Positions 47,163 through 58,724 of a DNA stretch of 64,000 nt are shown one piece after another. The position numbers and the translations under genes are program-made. Each line of letters starts with the position of its first letter. Within the stretch, counting starts at the first letter, position 1. The notes beneath the pieces were generated by a model. The model searched no databases. It was not told the DNA's origin and was given only the letters and a program-made list of their open reading frames with translations. This stretch comes from Micropterix aruncella (Eukaryota > Arthropoda > Insecta > Lepidoptera > Micropterigidae): contig OX155951.1 in assembly GCA_944548615.1 (NCBI GenBank), forward strand, positions 20,480,474 through 20,544,473, written 5' to 3'.

Positions 47163-49404
47163 TAACAATCATACCCCAACCATCCCAAACGATTGATTTG
47201 CTTCGCTGCTAAACTTTGGCCATTGCACAGTTCTTCGAAATGTTACAATTTGGTTTTTCATTGATTTGAATATTCAACGGAAACTTGTGTTGAATAAGCT
47301 TTTCGACCGCCTTCCAACAACGTAGCTGCAACTCCTGATGAAGCAAGTGCAAGGCAATTTCTTTCTGCAAGTTTCATTCATTTCATTCTGCAAGTGTTTG
47401 GGCGAAGTCATTATTCTGGCACATTTCAAAATACAGATGAATACCGAAATAAATAAATTGGAATATAAATAAAATAACTACATTTCTTAGACAGATCGCG
47501 AAAAAATATAATAGTCGAAAAAATGTCATTTTAAATTAATTTAGGCTGGAATATGTTTTTACGGATTTTCCTCAAGATCTTCCAGATTTTTTTTAACTGA
47601 ATACAGTCGATTGAAATATTTCCATCCCGTAGCCTACCAACCTAATATGTCGATCCCATTACGGATATCCATCGTTTAAATATATATATAATATCCATCG
47701 AGTAAAAAAAGCACTTTCAGTAATTCCCGAATTTTCCAATTTTCAATTTTTTCTTTCCGTTGATACCTTACTTAGACTATTACGAACATTTTAAAGATAA
47801 ATCGATTCAGCCGTTCCAACTCATATGCGGTTATCAACGAACAGCATTTAATTTTTATATTAAGGAAATCATTGTGTAATAAAATTTCTCTTACATTTGA
47901 ATTGTTACATTTTATGTAATATTATGAATATAAATGTGTGAAACAAAGACAAATACTGATAAACCTTATATACATATAATTTAATATATGTCCATACATT
48001 TTAAAAAGCTGCCAATTTCAACATCACACTTACCACCAAAGAAGTTGTTTAATAATATCATAGTAAATCTGGCTTTGAGACGACCGATGAAATTTTGCTT
48101 TGCTTATTAAATTAAAGGCATAACGGAGTTTCCTTCCGCGGCAACTTCCAATTTTTGCAAAGTTGCCATAATAAGCGCTTTAAAAAGAGAACACGTTTAT
48201 TTTTATGTTACGCGGAGAGGCGAGGCGAAAACAGTAACCCAGAATGATTACTTCCTTATACTAAGCAATTGGGTAACTCGGAATATAAAAACAAAATTCT
48301 AATAAACAGCACTAGTGATTTGTCTTTCATTTTTATTTATATATTCATTCATTCAGAGGAATATATCTTGCCTATATTTAAGTCCTTGTCTTCCACGTCC
48401 CTAACATTCCTGTGAATTGAAAACACGAACAGAAAGAAAAAGACAGACAGGAAACATGTAAACCAACAATAAATCCTTTATGTATTGAAGTGAAAAATAC
48501 AAAATAAAATATCTCATATTTCGACGTAGGAAAATCTTCCCAAATTAAAATAGTCAATAAAGGAAATATAACCCTTGGGTTATAGTACTTATGGTACATG
48601 AAGAGACAGTTCGAAGAATATGTATTTTGATTAGCACCATGGATCTTTATCAGTTAAGTAATCATCTATTTTATAACAGGCTTTGCACAGCGTGTGTTTA
48701 ATGCGAGACTGAAATTGTTTTCCCAGCTTGTTTAAACTTTCTTTGGGATTTTATTATAAAAGTGAGTACACTGACCCACAACGGAAAACCCTACTTTTTA
48801 GTCGAAACATTGTTTAGTTAAAGCTCATTTTTATTTCTCGTGTTTACATTGTGGCCATCATTTACTTTTGTGAACTGTGTTTTGCTGAAATTTTTGCGAA
48901 GATACAATGTATTTGGAAAAATAAATTGAGAGCAAGTTTTAAAGAAATTGATATCCTCAATATCAATTTCTTTAAAAACTTCTCGCAGTATTTTGGCTCG
49001 CGCTATTTGTTATCTTCAAAAAATGATTCTGTCTTATTCTCTATAAAATAATACCCATTTGGACATCGAAATTGGTTCTGTTGTCATTTATTGTGAAATA
49101 ATAATAATGACCAAACTGTTTTATAAAAATAAAAATAATCCGAATTTTATTAGTTATTTTCTTCAGTGCATATGTATTGCTTTTATTTAAACTGATTTAT
49201 TAAAACTATTTCAACTGATTCAACCTTCCATTCAACTAGAAGGTAATAACATAAGGGACCTCATTGCTTCAAATTGTTGAAATACGATCATTTTACTACA
49301 AACATAAGGGAACTTTTGCATAACATGTGTTTACTGCCGAATAAGACAAAAATCTTTACTCGTGTAAAAAAAATCATATCAAAAGAATTTGTATTGCTTA
49401 TTAG
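47163..49404. other. Long AT-rich stretch
   Basis: No gene recognised. A block at 48110-48290 is less AT-rich. An inverted repeat with arms of about 20 bases occurs at 48934-48981 (AGTTTTAAAGAAATTGATAT and its near-complement, separated by CCTCA). Confidence 0.45.
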
Positions 49405-50283
49405 ACGACTGCCCAATAAAAAAGTTGTGTAATGTGTTCAAGGTTCATCTATGTATGTTTTCCATTTCTTTATTTCACCATAACTTCTAAACGCTTTAAC
49501 CGATTTAGAAGTGTAACCGATTAAGAAGAATCTTTACGTCATCCCGAGTGTCATAGCGTACCTTAACTGTCCAAATATCAATTATGTAAATAGTTGCCTA
49601 AAGGTCGAAATATTTCAAATTTCAATAAATTAATATAAATATACCGTGTTTAGTGTCAAATAAATAGCCTGATTAAGTAGATTCTGGAAATATACATCTA
49701 TTTATTATTATTATTATTTATTCCGTAGCCGGCGATTGGGAAGGGGGTCGCCCTCGCAGCCAATACGCTGCTGTCGGTGCCGCTAAATCTCGTACTCCAT
49801 TCACGATTCGCTTCCATTCTAAACTATTTGTTGCCACGTCTCGAGCATCCCTAGCCGATAATCGTTGATTCTTAAGGTCGTCTTTGATCTTATTTACCCA
49901 GGTTTTCTTCTGTGCCGATCGCTGAATTCTTCATTCTGTTGGACGGTCTCGCCAAAGAAGTTTATGTGGCAAGCGATTATCGTTCATTCTTCAAACATGG
50001 CCGAACCATCGTAGTCGACGTTTTTGTACTTCTTCTTCGATCGTTGTTAGTAGATCGCATCTTTCTCTAATGGTCTCGTTTCGAATTCGGACGCGGAGTG
50101 AGACACCGAGAATCTGCCTCAAGCATCGCATTTGGAAGACTTCGAACTTTTTGAGGTCCGGTCTATTTATATGGATAAATATGTATTTATCCATATTTTA
50201 TTTAAACTACAAATATTTCATAAAAGAAACCGTAATTAAAATAATTATAAATACAATAGTTCACTATCTGTAGCGGCAGTCGT
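49405..50283 (+). mobile_element. MITE family A, copy split by a LINE fragment
   Basis: Starts ACGACTGCC and ends GGCAGTCGT, perfect 9-bp inverted ends. Left half to 49705 and right half from 50171 align with 19498-19872. The interruption is the LINE fragment at 49706-50161. Confidence 0.8.
49706..50161 (-). pseudogene. LINE 3' fragment (endonuclease-RT type) with target duplication
   Basis: TCTATTTAT flanks both sides (49697-49705 and 50162-50170). The minus strand reads KFEVFQMRCLRQILGVSLRV, then TTIEEEVQKRRLRWFGHV, a stop, RMNDNRLPHKLLWRDRP, and further on LSARD and WKRIVNGVRDLAA. The RCLR-ILGVS and RRLRWFGHV motifs are the C-terminal signature of a widespread invertebrate LINE group. It ends in a (TTA)n tail next to the left duplication. 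Internal stops show it is dead. Confidence 0.85.
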
Positions 50284-51296
50284 GCTTTTAATTCTTTTTA
50301 ATTTATTGCTTTGTTCTATAATATAGACTACAGCAGTTTTAATCTACCTCAATTTCGTATTGGGTTTAAAATCTTTTTTTTTAAACTCAAGCATGCATGC
50401 AATTTGCAAAATTCAGGGGGTCGGGATTGAGCGACTTTCGCGGCTTTATCGACGGATAAGTGAATAAATAAACAACTAGCCTCTAAAAAATAATGATGTA
50501 GGGTTTGTAAGCGTGATTTGTTGGCCCCACGAGCAACTGGGCCGGATTCGTCTGATTATCCGCCCGCTCCACAGAGGGGTGATTATACTTGACGAGCGGC
50601 AATTTATTTCCTTTGTTTTTCGCTCTATCGGCAAGGCCATGAAAGTAAATTCTTCGTCTCTCCGCATTTCCGTCCATTTCTCCTTCACACCTTCGACCGC
50701 GACGTCACTTGAGGTTAAGTTAACGAGAATATCGACAACTACCCGGCATTTTCCGAAAATCTATCTTTAAAATTTATTTAAATCATACCTTAAATCAACA
50801 ATGGATTAGATATTTAAAAAAAAAAAACAAAATATTAATTGTGAACAAATTATCCCAAAATAATACAAATGCATAAAAAAATAAGAGTTACGGAGAAATA
50901 CCATCGATGTCAATATTTTCGTGACAATTAACTTTTTTTTTAGGTATATATTTAAGTAAAATGTATTTCTTTTAGAATCACAAATATTTAAAGAAATATA
51001 ATTTTACAGACAAAATATATATTTTCTCACTCTAACAAATCCTGGCTAAAGGTCATATTTTAAGTTGGTGAAGTTTAAAAATGCAATTAATAAAAATTTC
51101 AAAAAGTGGTCATTGATGGTTTTTTCCCCAAAACCTTTCAAATAATATTACCATTATTTGTAATTGATCCAATAAGCGAGTACACATAAACGTTTACAAA
51201 ATATATACACTGATTAACCTTCCAATGTGATCGCGTTGGGCTCCAAAGACGCATGAAGATATTTTCTTAAATATTTTTATTTTAAATAAAAACGGT
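50284..51296. other. Unassigned stretch
   Basis: Bases 50490-50760 are of balanced composition with frames open on both strands (about 70-85 codons) and a GACGTCAC motif near 50700. They look unique and might be conserved non-coding DNA or an exon, but nothing identifies them. The rest is AT-rich. Confidence 0.35.
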
Positions 51297-51362
51297 CGTG
51301 CCACTTCAAGACTTTCCCGGCAACCAGACAACCTCCCCCCCCCCCGAACAACCTCCCACAAC
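51297..51362 (-). repeat. G-rich tract family, short reverse copy
   Basis: CACTTCAAGACTTTCCCGGC at 51302-51321 is the reverse of the family closing motif and is followed by C-runs. A GTTTGTTT microsatellite follows at 51379-51430. Confidence 0.6.
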
Positions 51363-51445
51363 GCGCACATATACCAATTTGTTTGTTTGTTTCTACTTTT
51401 GGTTTGTTTCGTTGTTTGTTTGTTTGTTTCTACCACGTTTGGGAG

Positions 51446-53340
51446 TTAATAAGCCCTTGCTGTGTTGGCCACGTAGACACATTCTGTTCAGGGTTGGTCA
51501 CACTCACGGGTCAAAACCTATCCGACGGCCTCCACGCATGAAGTGCGAGCCTGGGTAGGACTCTGGCCTTATGGTCAGTTTCCCCTAGGAATCAACCTTC
51601 TGGCGCTCCTGGATAGTCTGCGCACCGTGCGGCGTGAGCCAATCGACTGTGCACTCTGACTAACATCTTGCGGTGTCGACTACAACGGGCGAGCCCGTCA
51701 CCACAGGACGTTTTAACGATTAGTCGTTCTGTCGCCCTGCAGTGAACGTAAAAGACTTTGGACAGTACAATCCTACGTCCAGCTACGTCACAACCCGTGA
51801 GAGTCCAACGCCTTACTGCGAGTGAGCCAGGAATAAACCCGGCGGGCTCGAGATACTCGCGCCCTCACTTCCAATTGTGACCAGATTTCTCCGGTCTCTC
51901 GATTGGTTCCCAGTTCGAGGTCGCTTGCGCGGTCCTCTCCCTTATGAAGCGGTGAAACGGAGTGCACCGAATCTATCGCGGACCAAGGCGTCCTTTGCCC
52001 GCCTCTTACCCGGGATCGCATGGCCAATGGTCAATTCAAGAGCAGTCGCCATAAGGTACGCAACCACCCCCGCTCTATAGGAAACAATACAGTTCCCAGA
52101 CTCCCCCGACTGTTAGTCGGAGAGCACAATCGATTGGCTTGCGCCGCACGGTGTGCAGACCGTCCAGGGGCGCCAGAGGTTTGATTCCAAGGGGAGACTG
52201 GTTGACCCAGTGTCCTACCCAGGATTCGCACCCCATGCGGGAAGGCCGTCGGATAGGTGTTGACCCGTGAGTGTGACCGACCCTGAACACATGGGTCATC
52301 GTGGCCAACTCATCATGGGCCCGTTAGCCCCCATTAGCACTCTGACTAACATCTTGCGGTGTCGACTACAACGGGCGAGCCCGTCACCATAGGACGTTTT
52401 AACGATTAGTCGTTCTGTCGCCCTGCAGTGAACGTAGAAGACTGGACAGTACAATTCTACGTCCAGCTACGTCACAACCCGTGAGAGTCCAACGCCTTAC
52501 CGCGAGTGAGCGAGGAATAAACCCGGCGGGCTCGAGATACTCGCGCCCTCACTTCCAATTGTGACCAGATTTCTCCGGTCTCTCGATTGGTTCCGAGTTC
52601 GAGGTCGCTTGCGCGGTCCTCTCCCTTACGAAGCGGTGAAACGGAGTGCACCGAATCTGTCGCGGACCAAGGCATCCTTTGCCCGACTCTGAACCGGGAT
52701 AGGATGGCCAATGGTCATTTCAAGAGCAGTCGCCGTAAGGTAGACAACTACCCCCGCTCTATAGGAAACAATACAGTTCCCAGACTCCCCCGATTGTTAG
52801 TCGGAGAGCACAATCGATTGGCTTGCGCCGCTCGGTGCGCAGACCGTCCAGGAGCGCCAGAGGATTGATTCCCAGGGGAGACTGGTTGACCCAGTGTCCT
52901 ACCCAAGCTCGCACCCCATGCGTGGAGGCCATCGGATGGGTGTTGACCCGTAAGTGTGACCGACCCTGAAACAGAATGGGTCTTCGTGGACAACTCAGCA
53001 AGGGCCCATTAGCTCCCAAATCTGACTAACAATCGGGGGAGTCTGGAAGCAGTACTGTTTCCTATAGATCGGGGGTTGTTGCGGACCTTACGGCGCGGCC
53101 ATCCGATCCTGGGTGAACAGCCGGGCAAAGGACGCTGTGGTCCGCGATAGATTCGGTAAACACCGTTTCACCGCTTCGTAAGGGAGAGGACCGAGCAAGC
53201 GACCTCGAACTCGTAACCAATCGAGAGACCGGAGTAATCTGATCACAACTGGAAGTAAGGGCGTGAGTGTAGGCCCGCTGGGTATCATTCCTGGCTAGCT
53301 CGCGGTTAAGACTGCACCGAGCAAAATAAGCGAAAACGTC
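51446..53340 (-). repeat. Rearranged F2 cluster with a 686-bp tandem duplication
   Basis: A plus-strand F2 piece (51446-51670) abuts two head-to-tail minus-strand copies whose units begin with GCACTCTGACTAACATCTTG at 51651 and 52337. A plus-strand piece then follows (about 53027-53330). Units are about 95 per cent identical by eye. Each runs from GTCGACTACAACGGGCGAGC to CCGACCCTGAA. The many 65-100-codon frames here are repeats of each other and mirror the same DNA on both strands; none has a recognisable domain. Confidence 0.85.
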
Positions 53341-53922
53341 AGTCACGGTTTTGTCGCTGCAATCCATAATTTTTCGGTAATAAATATTTAAAAAATATAT
53401 TTAAGATCTCAACGAATGTGTTTACAATAATACAGCTTCTATAATCAAAAACCATTTGCTGGTTAATATTTCTTTCAACATAAAGTTGGGGAAAAACTTA
53501 AGAAAAGCACTCCGGCGTTTTGCTCACAATGAATAAAGAAATTAGATTTTATTTCAAATTTCAAATCGTAATAAATCACAAACGTTCAAGCTACAAGAAA
53601 GCATCACCGATATTTAAAAATGTTCCCTGCTTATTTAAATATGATTTTTTTAGAAGATACCTCGAATCTGCCATACAAATTTACTATGGCCAAATAACGT
53701 TCGATATATATACGCGAGCGCAAGGGTGAATTATTCAGTCGTCCACTAGAGCTGAGGAGGGGGTGACGTTTCTTTGCGTAGCGATCTGACCTCGAAAACC
53801 GGCCGCGATCTATTTCGTGCGCGTATAATCTCACTCACGCGGTAAAACGATGTAAGCATTTATTGAAAGTATTTTTTATTTAGATTTTATCTGGTATTAG
53901 TGTTCCTTTTTTCTATTGTCGA
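53341..53922. other. Unassigned stretch
   Basis: AT-rich, with a GC-rich block at 53700-53850. No gene recognised. Confidence 0.4.
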
Positions 53923-53971
53923 AAGTTGTAATTAGGTCAGCTCGTGTAAGAACCTGACCTAATTATAACTT
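53923..53971. repeat. Hairpin with 18-bp arms
   Basis: AAGTTGTAATTAGGTCAG (53923-53940) pairs with CTGACCTAATTATAACTT (53954-53971), one mismatch and a 13-base loop. Just downstream, TTTTTATCTAAATGAGCAT occurs twice (about 53975 and 54018). It may mark the 5' end of the transposon that follows. Confidence 0.85.
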
Positions 53972-54056
53972 GTTTTTATCTAAATGAGCATTATATAGCA
54001 TTATATATATATACAAGTTTTTATCTAAATGAGCATATTATTATGTTTTAGTAAAA

Positions 54057-55821
54057 ATGGGAAAGCGTAAGATTAAATATCATAAATTGAAATGTGGCTC
54101 AAAGTTTCAAAACAAACGACTTCTCGCTTCTATTGTACGTGCAAGTGCCATCGCTGAGCAAGACTCGCTCGCCCAGGTATAAAAATCTTAGGATCTAAGT
54201 GATAATACGTTACAAAGCAATAATTACTTTTATCACTGTACATTTCGTTCCTAGGAATCTTCGAACAATGTGATAATAGGCTCGAGTATAAGAAAACTTG
54301 ATGAACACTCGACGACAAAATATACGCCGTGCAATGATTTTGCGGTAAGTTAGTTGTATATATTTTTTTAAAGTGTTCCAGTATAAACTTTACCTGTATA
54401 TTTGCAACAAAGATTTTCGGTACTTAATTCAGTTACTTTTATTAACTATCTAATTTTACCAATACAAATCCTGTTTTCGATTGAGATATATACCTATATA
54501 TTAAAAAAAAAATACTCTGATATTGGGCTTGATTGCGTTTCTTCGTGAACTAAAATTGGAAATTAGTCCGTGTGAACGAGACAGGGTAATACGCTAGAGC
54601 GGAATGTGAAATGAACGGTTTTCACTTTTCACTTTTTCGCATTAAAACTACCCACCAAAGATAAAGCATCTGAATGTAACACAGCACAAAATGTATTCAA
54701 ATTTATTCGGACGAGTATTAGTCCGACAGGTAGTTTTTATCGACGATCGTTCGTTTTATATTCCGTTCTAACTCGTTCGTATTGCTTCGTATCTCGTTCG
54801 CTTGAACTAATTCCAGTTTCAGTTCACAAAGAAACGCAATCGGCCCATTGCCTACGTAATTTAAATTTGATAAAGTTTTATTATCAGTGTAAATTTGACT
54901 TGCAGTGCAACTTTTCTATACATACCTTCTTCAATATTTCCGGTCACTTCTATTTTCAGCAGCAATTCAGCAATATTTATTAATTCAATTAATTTTATTT
55001 CAGAAATCATTTGAAACGGACTCGGATTCCGATTTCGAATTAATAACAGAAGAGGAAAATAATGATGATGTGGATTTTTTACATGAAGGGAATAGAATAG
55101 TAGATTTTAATTACATATTCAAACAACTCCAAGAATGGCCCATCACAACTCTGCATTTCAATGTAACTTAAATTTTTTTAAACTTACCAAGGAGATTAAG
55201 AAAGGGTTTCTATCGAAATTCTTTTTTACGTGTCGATTATGCAATGCAAAATTAGAACTTTTAAATTGTAAAAAACCAGATAGCCCAGTTGAACTTAACC
55301 TCAACCATAACGCTGTTAGTAGTTTCATGTCTATTGGCGCTGGATTTTCAGGATTGGAACAAGTTTCAGCCTCCCTGAACATACCCTGTATGTCTGATAA
55401 ATTATACTCAAAGTACAATACCAAGATCTGTTAACTATGGGAACTAGCCAAAGAGAAATGCATGGAGGAAGCAGCCAAAGACGAATATAATTTAGCTGTA
55501 CTCAACGGCGAAGTGGATGCGAATGGAGTACCAATGATTACTATGGTGGCTGATGGCTGCTGGTCGAAAAGATCGTATAAAAAGAACTACAGCGCATTAT
55601 CGGGTGCTGCAGTAATAATAGGATACAGGACAAAGAAAGTACTATATATGGCAGTAAAGAATAAATATTGTATGGTTTGTGCTCGAGCTGAAAACAGAAA
55701 ACACACAGTTCCAGATCACATATGTTTCAAAAACTATACAGGTTCATCTAGCGCAATGGAATCGACAGCTTTGGTTGAAGGTTTCAAAACATCATTGTAT
55801 CACCCGGGTGCTACGAATTGA
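54057..55821 (+). pseudogene. Kolobok/Mutator-like transposase, three-exon relic
   Basis: Exon 1 (54057-54176) starts with ATG, is lysine-rich (MGKRKIKYHKLKCGSKFQ) and ends CAG/GTATAA. Exon 2 (54255-54344) is bounded by CCTAG and GTAAGT. Exon 3 starts after TTTCAG at 55004. All junctions are phase 0. Exon 3 includes an acidic linker, RIVDFNYIFKQLQEW, CRLCNAKLELL and SSFMSIGAGFSGLEQ. It continues with TMVADGCWSKRSYKKNYSAL, GYRTKKVLYMAVKNKYCMVC and GSSSAMESTALVEGF, the conserved core of this DDE transposase group. One frameshift (about 55160) and a TAA (55432-55434) disable it, and it is truncated at 55800. Confidence 0.8.
54524..54847 (+). mobile_element. MITE family C, copy 2, inside the transposase intron
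   Basis: The left end TGGGCTTGATTGCGTTTCTT and the reversed right end TGGGCCGATTGCGTTTCTTT begin an inverted similarity of 70 or more bases. Body aligns with 16082-16402. It lies between exons 2 and 3 of the Kolobok/Mutator-like relic, so it inserted after that transposon. Confidence 0.75.
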
Positions 55822-55852
55822 AATTTGTAGCACCCGGGTGCTACAAATTTCA
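55819..55852. repeat. Perfect 34-bp palindrome
   Basis: The half-site is TGAAATTTGTAGCACCC, followed by its exact complement. The inner part CACCCGGGTGCTAC also occurs once just before, at 55801-55814. The transposase frame loses family similarity exactly here. Confidence 0.95.
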
Positions 55853-55989
55853 CGCGGTAAATTCGTTTTCTATCCTATTTATAATGTCAAACAACCGCGA
55901 TAGTCTTCGATTTTATATTATCTTCATCGTCTACTACGGGCCAAGAAAGCATATTAGATTTATCCCAACATTAAAAAAAAAGTACGGTG

Positions 55990-56515
55990 TATGTGCCATT
56001 TGAGTATTCTCAATTTTTTCCTATGTACTAATACAGCTTATTTTAATAGATATTGGATTATTACCCAAATCATCAATATTGTCGGAATGTACACCATGAC
56101 AAGCTACATTCTTAACATTTTCTTTTTTGGCGTTGCAATTTTTTGTATTGTCATTATCCATGTCATCAGTGTGCTTATCAACATTGTGCCGTCAGTATTC
56201 ATATAAAACGGCATGACTTTTATATGTCGTTGTGTCTCAAAAACGGTAGTAGGTACACTTCCACGTACACTGCCACTTTTTTCATCCTAACTTATCGTAT
56301 TGGTTGGTATTGAAATAGATATGCCTTCATTTAATGTATTTATGAAGAGCGGGTGTTTCGTTGTTCAATACATTGCTTGCTACATGAACATTCGGTGTAT
56401 CGTCTTTCATCTCATTGCTAGTAAGGTGGTTTACATTAAACACATGGTTAACTATAATTTCACCGTATTGAGTGAAGCTTTCTACAAATTCGCGATTGAT
56501 TAATTCAGGTTATGT
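55990..56515 (-). pseudogene. Decayed unidentified coding sequence
   Basis: Minus frames read LINREFVESFTQYGEIIVNH, then VFNVNHLTSNEM and SNVLNNETPALHKYIK up to a stop at about 56325. Another frame gives GSVRGSVPTTVFETQRHIKV, and a third an Asp/Asn-rich stretch with DDMDNDNTKNCNAKKENVK and GVHSDNIDDLGNNPISIKI. The peptide-like composition across shifting frames suggests a degraded gene, probably transposon-derived. I do not recognise the family. Confidence 0.35.
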
Positions 56516-56779
56516 GATGTCAATCCCAACGCTCAATCTCCCCAAATGCTTGGTATGGTTGCACGGTACGTAGATGAAACTGGAGATAAAAGAGCTTAGC
56601 TCTCTTTCTTCTATAATTCTTCTCTTTCTTCTAGAATTCTTTCATAATTTACCCAAAATACACTTAAACAGGCCAAAATTGACATATAGATAATTGACAT
56701 TTATCTACTTAGCTCTTAAGTTTCCTATAAAAACCTTCAAAACCATTCGAAATTGTCAATAACTCATTGCCTTCCAAAA

Positions 56780-56845
56780 GTTTTCATTACCATCTGACAC
56801 GTTTTCATTACCTTCCAATACGTTTCATTACCATCCTACATAAAT
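56780..56845 (+). repeat. Three imperfect 21-bp repeats
   Basis: (A)CGTTTTCATTACC(A/T)TC-type units occur three times in a row. Inverted GGTAATGA words follow at 56870 and 57030. Confidence 0.6.
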
Positions 56846-57599
56846 TTGGAAGGAAAGGAAGGTAATGACAAGGAGTGGAATGAAATAATGGAAGTTTATT
56901 CTGCATATTTCCCATGATTGATGACCTTGAAGTTTCAATAACAGTGGACGAAAAGACCCTACCAAAACACACCAAAGTGGATATAAACTTAGCTTTATTG
57001 TTTTGTACTTACTGTTTGACTTGGATGGATGGTAATGACTGCTGAACGGTGACAAACTCGAAATGAAGAGAAGGAACTTAAATATCTTTTTACACGGCGA
57101 CTATTCACACAGCCTTCAGAGCTTACAGACTGACCAATGAGGAGCATAATGATCTACGGTAGAAGCTTGGGCTCCTGTTGCGGAGCAAGATATACTTATT
57201 TTTTTTTTTGCGCGGGAAATGATAGAATCTCTGTTGCCAAAGACAAAAGTAGAAATATTTTGTTTATATGTAATTGTAGATGTCTTATATTTTAATACCT
57301 ATAGTGTGTTTACCTTATCTTTCATGTATGCTAAGACAACTAAGTATGTGTTGGCAAGTTTAGGTACAACACATCGACGAATTTGAAGTTTGTGGTTTGG
57401 AGGCGGAGAGGAATGAAATATTTCCATGTATTTTTAAGATAAAAAAAAAACTATGTACTTTAGAATTAGATTTCCTAAAGAGCCTTCTCCCTCACACTTA
57501 GAGTAAATATATTTCAACAAAACTTTTTTTCTAAATGCGGTATGCAGTCTGATATTACAGGCGATTTGCACGAAATGGCGGAATGACCCATAAACACTT
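56846..57599. other. Unassigned stretch
   Basis: AT-rich; no gene or element recognised. Confidence 0.4.
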
Positions 57600-57700
57600 C
57601 ATATTAGGGTTGGTTGTAAGAGATTGTCGTATGATAATAAACCCGCCCATTGTGAAATTTCACAATAAAGAGTAGAAACAAACAAACAAACAAAACAAAT
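57600..57700 (+). mobile_element. SINE 3' end with (AAAC)n tail
   Basis: Reads GGGTTGGTTGTAAGAGATTG, GATAATAAACCCGCCCATTG, TGAAATTTCACAATAAAGAG and then AAACAAACAAACAAAC. Reverse counterpart at 61258-61340. The 5' part is missing. Confidence 0.55.
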
Positions 57701-57881
57701 TACTTTCTTGTATGTATTTATAATATATTACGATGTTCGGGATAGTCCAAAACAACTAAATGAACTTAGCACGTAAACCATAAGAGATTCATTGCCAGTC
57801 CTGTAAATGCACCCTCAATAAAGGGAGTTACTCTCTGGAAGGGTTTCAAATGTTACGTATCTCCTGTCCAATTAATCTAAT

Positions 57882-58256
57882 AATCTCCTGTCCAAAAAGT
57901 CTTCTAATATCCAAAGCGTGAAACGATGGTTGCTGTGAAATATAGTATCTACTTTTTAAAAATTAAACAGTTTTTTTTAATTTTGATGATTTAGTGTACC
58001 GAATATTGTTCAATATGAGAAATTGAGTTTAAAGTTATACATGACTTTTTTTGTTGAGGTCAAGGTTACCGACAAAAAGCGGGTTTTATTTTTAAAATTC
58101 AGGTCTTCAAGTTTTTTTTTCTTAGTAACAAAGGCCTATATGAAAAAAAGTTTCAGATAAGTTTTAACTTGGTTTCCATGTTGAATAATCTCCTGTTTTA
58201 AAAAGTCTTCTAATATCCAAAGCTTGAAACGATGGTTGGAGTGAAATATCTTATCT
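57882..58256 (+). repeat. Pair of 70-bp direct repeats 305 bp apart
   Basis: AAAAAGTCTTCTAATATCCA, then AAGC(G/T)TGAAACGATGGTTG and GTGAAATAT, are shared between 57882-57952 and 58187-58256. The intervening DNA is AT-rich. A G-run pair with GATTACGT words follows at 58285-58390. Confidence 0.85.
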
Positions 58257-58302
58257 ACGAATTTTCACATTTTACACAAATTCGGTTGATTACGTAATCT
58301 TG

Positions 58303-58392
58303 GGGGGGGGGTAAGGCCGCAGATTACGTCTGTAAACATGTGGAAGGGGGGGGGGGGGTAGAAAATCCCAAAAACGTGATTACGTAATATGT
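58303..58392. repeat. G-run pair between TTACGTAAT boxes
   Basis: GATTACGTAATCTTGGGGGG and a later GGGGGGGGGGGG run are followed by GTGATTACGTAATATGTGGA. The palindromic TTACGTAA core brackets the G-runs. Confidence 0.6.
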
Positions 58393-58576
58393 GGACGGCC
58401 CCGCCTCATAACCGCACAATCAGAGACCTGTATTCAAATTATTATGATATCGTTTATGGGTATCGCCGTAAAAATTTGTATTAAACATTCGTGAATCAGT
58501 AACACATGTTGGCCATCAGTAACATTCAAGATTACACGTAACAAACGTGAGTTTCATAAAGGTCTGTTTATAGCAT

Positions 58577-58690
58577 AATAATAATAATAATAATAATTTT
58601 ATTTATTTATTCAAAAAAATATATATTTCGGTTGGTTTACAATGCAGAATCTGCCTAACTAGGCCATAGCCCGACCTTAACATGAAAGTC
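58577..58690 (-). mobile_element. LINE 3' UTR and tail, minus strand
   Basis: On the minus strand: GGGCTATGGCCTAGTTAGGC, AGATTC, an AATAAATAAATAAAATT segment and an ATT/AAT trinucleotide tail at 58575-58597. It matches the plus-strand end at 59929-60014 and shares GGCCTAGTTAGGC with the 28.7-kb LINE UTR. Confidence 0.65.
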
Positions 58691-58724
58691 AATGGGCACC
58701 ATTTTATTTATTTTTGTTATAGTG

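Noticed and set aside
51788..53367. Cluster of 65-100-codon frames on both strands
   Set aside because: They repeat with the 686-bp duplication and occur in both strands of F2. No domain, and frames differ in other F2 copies.
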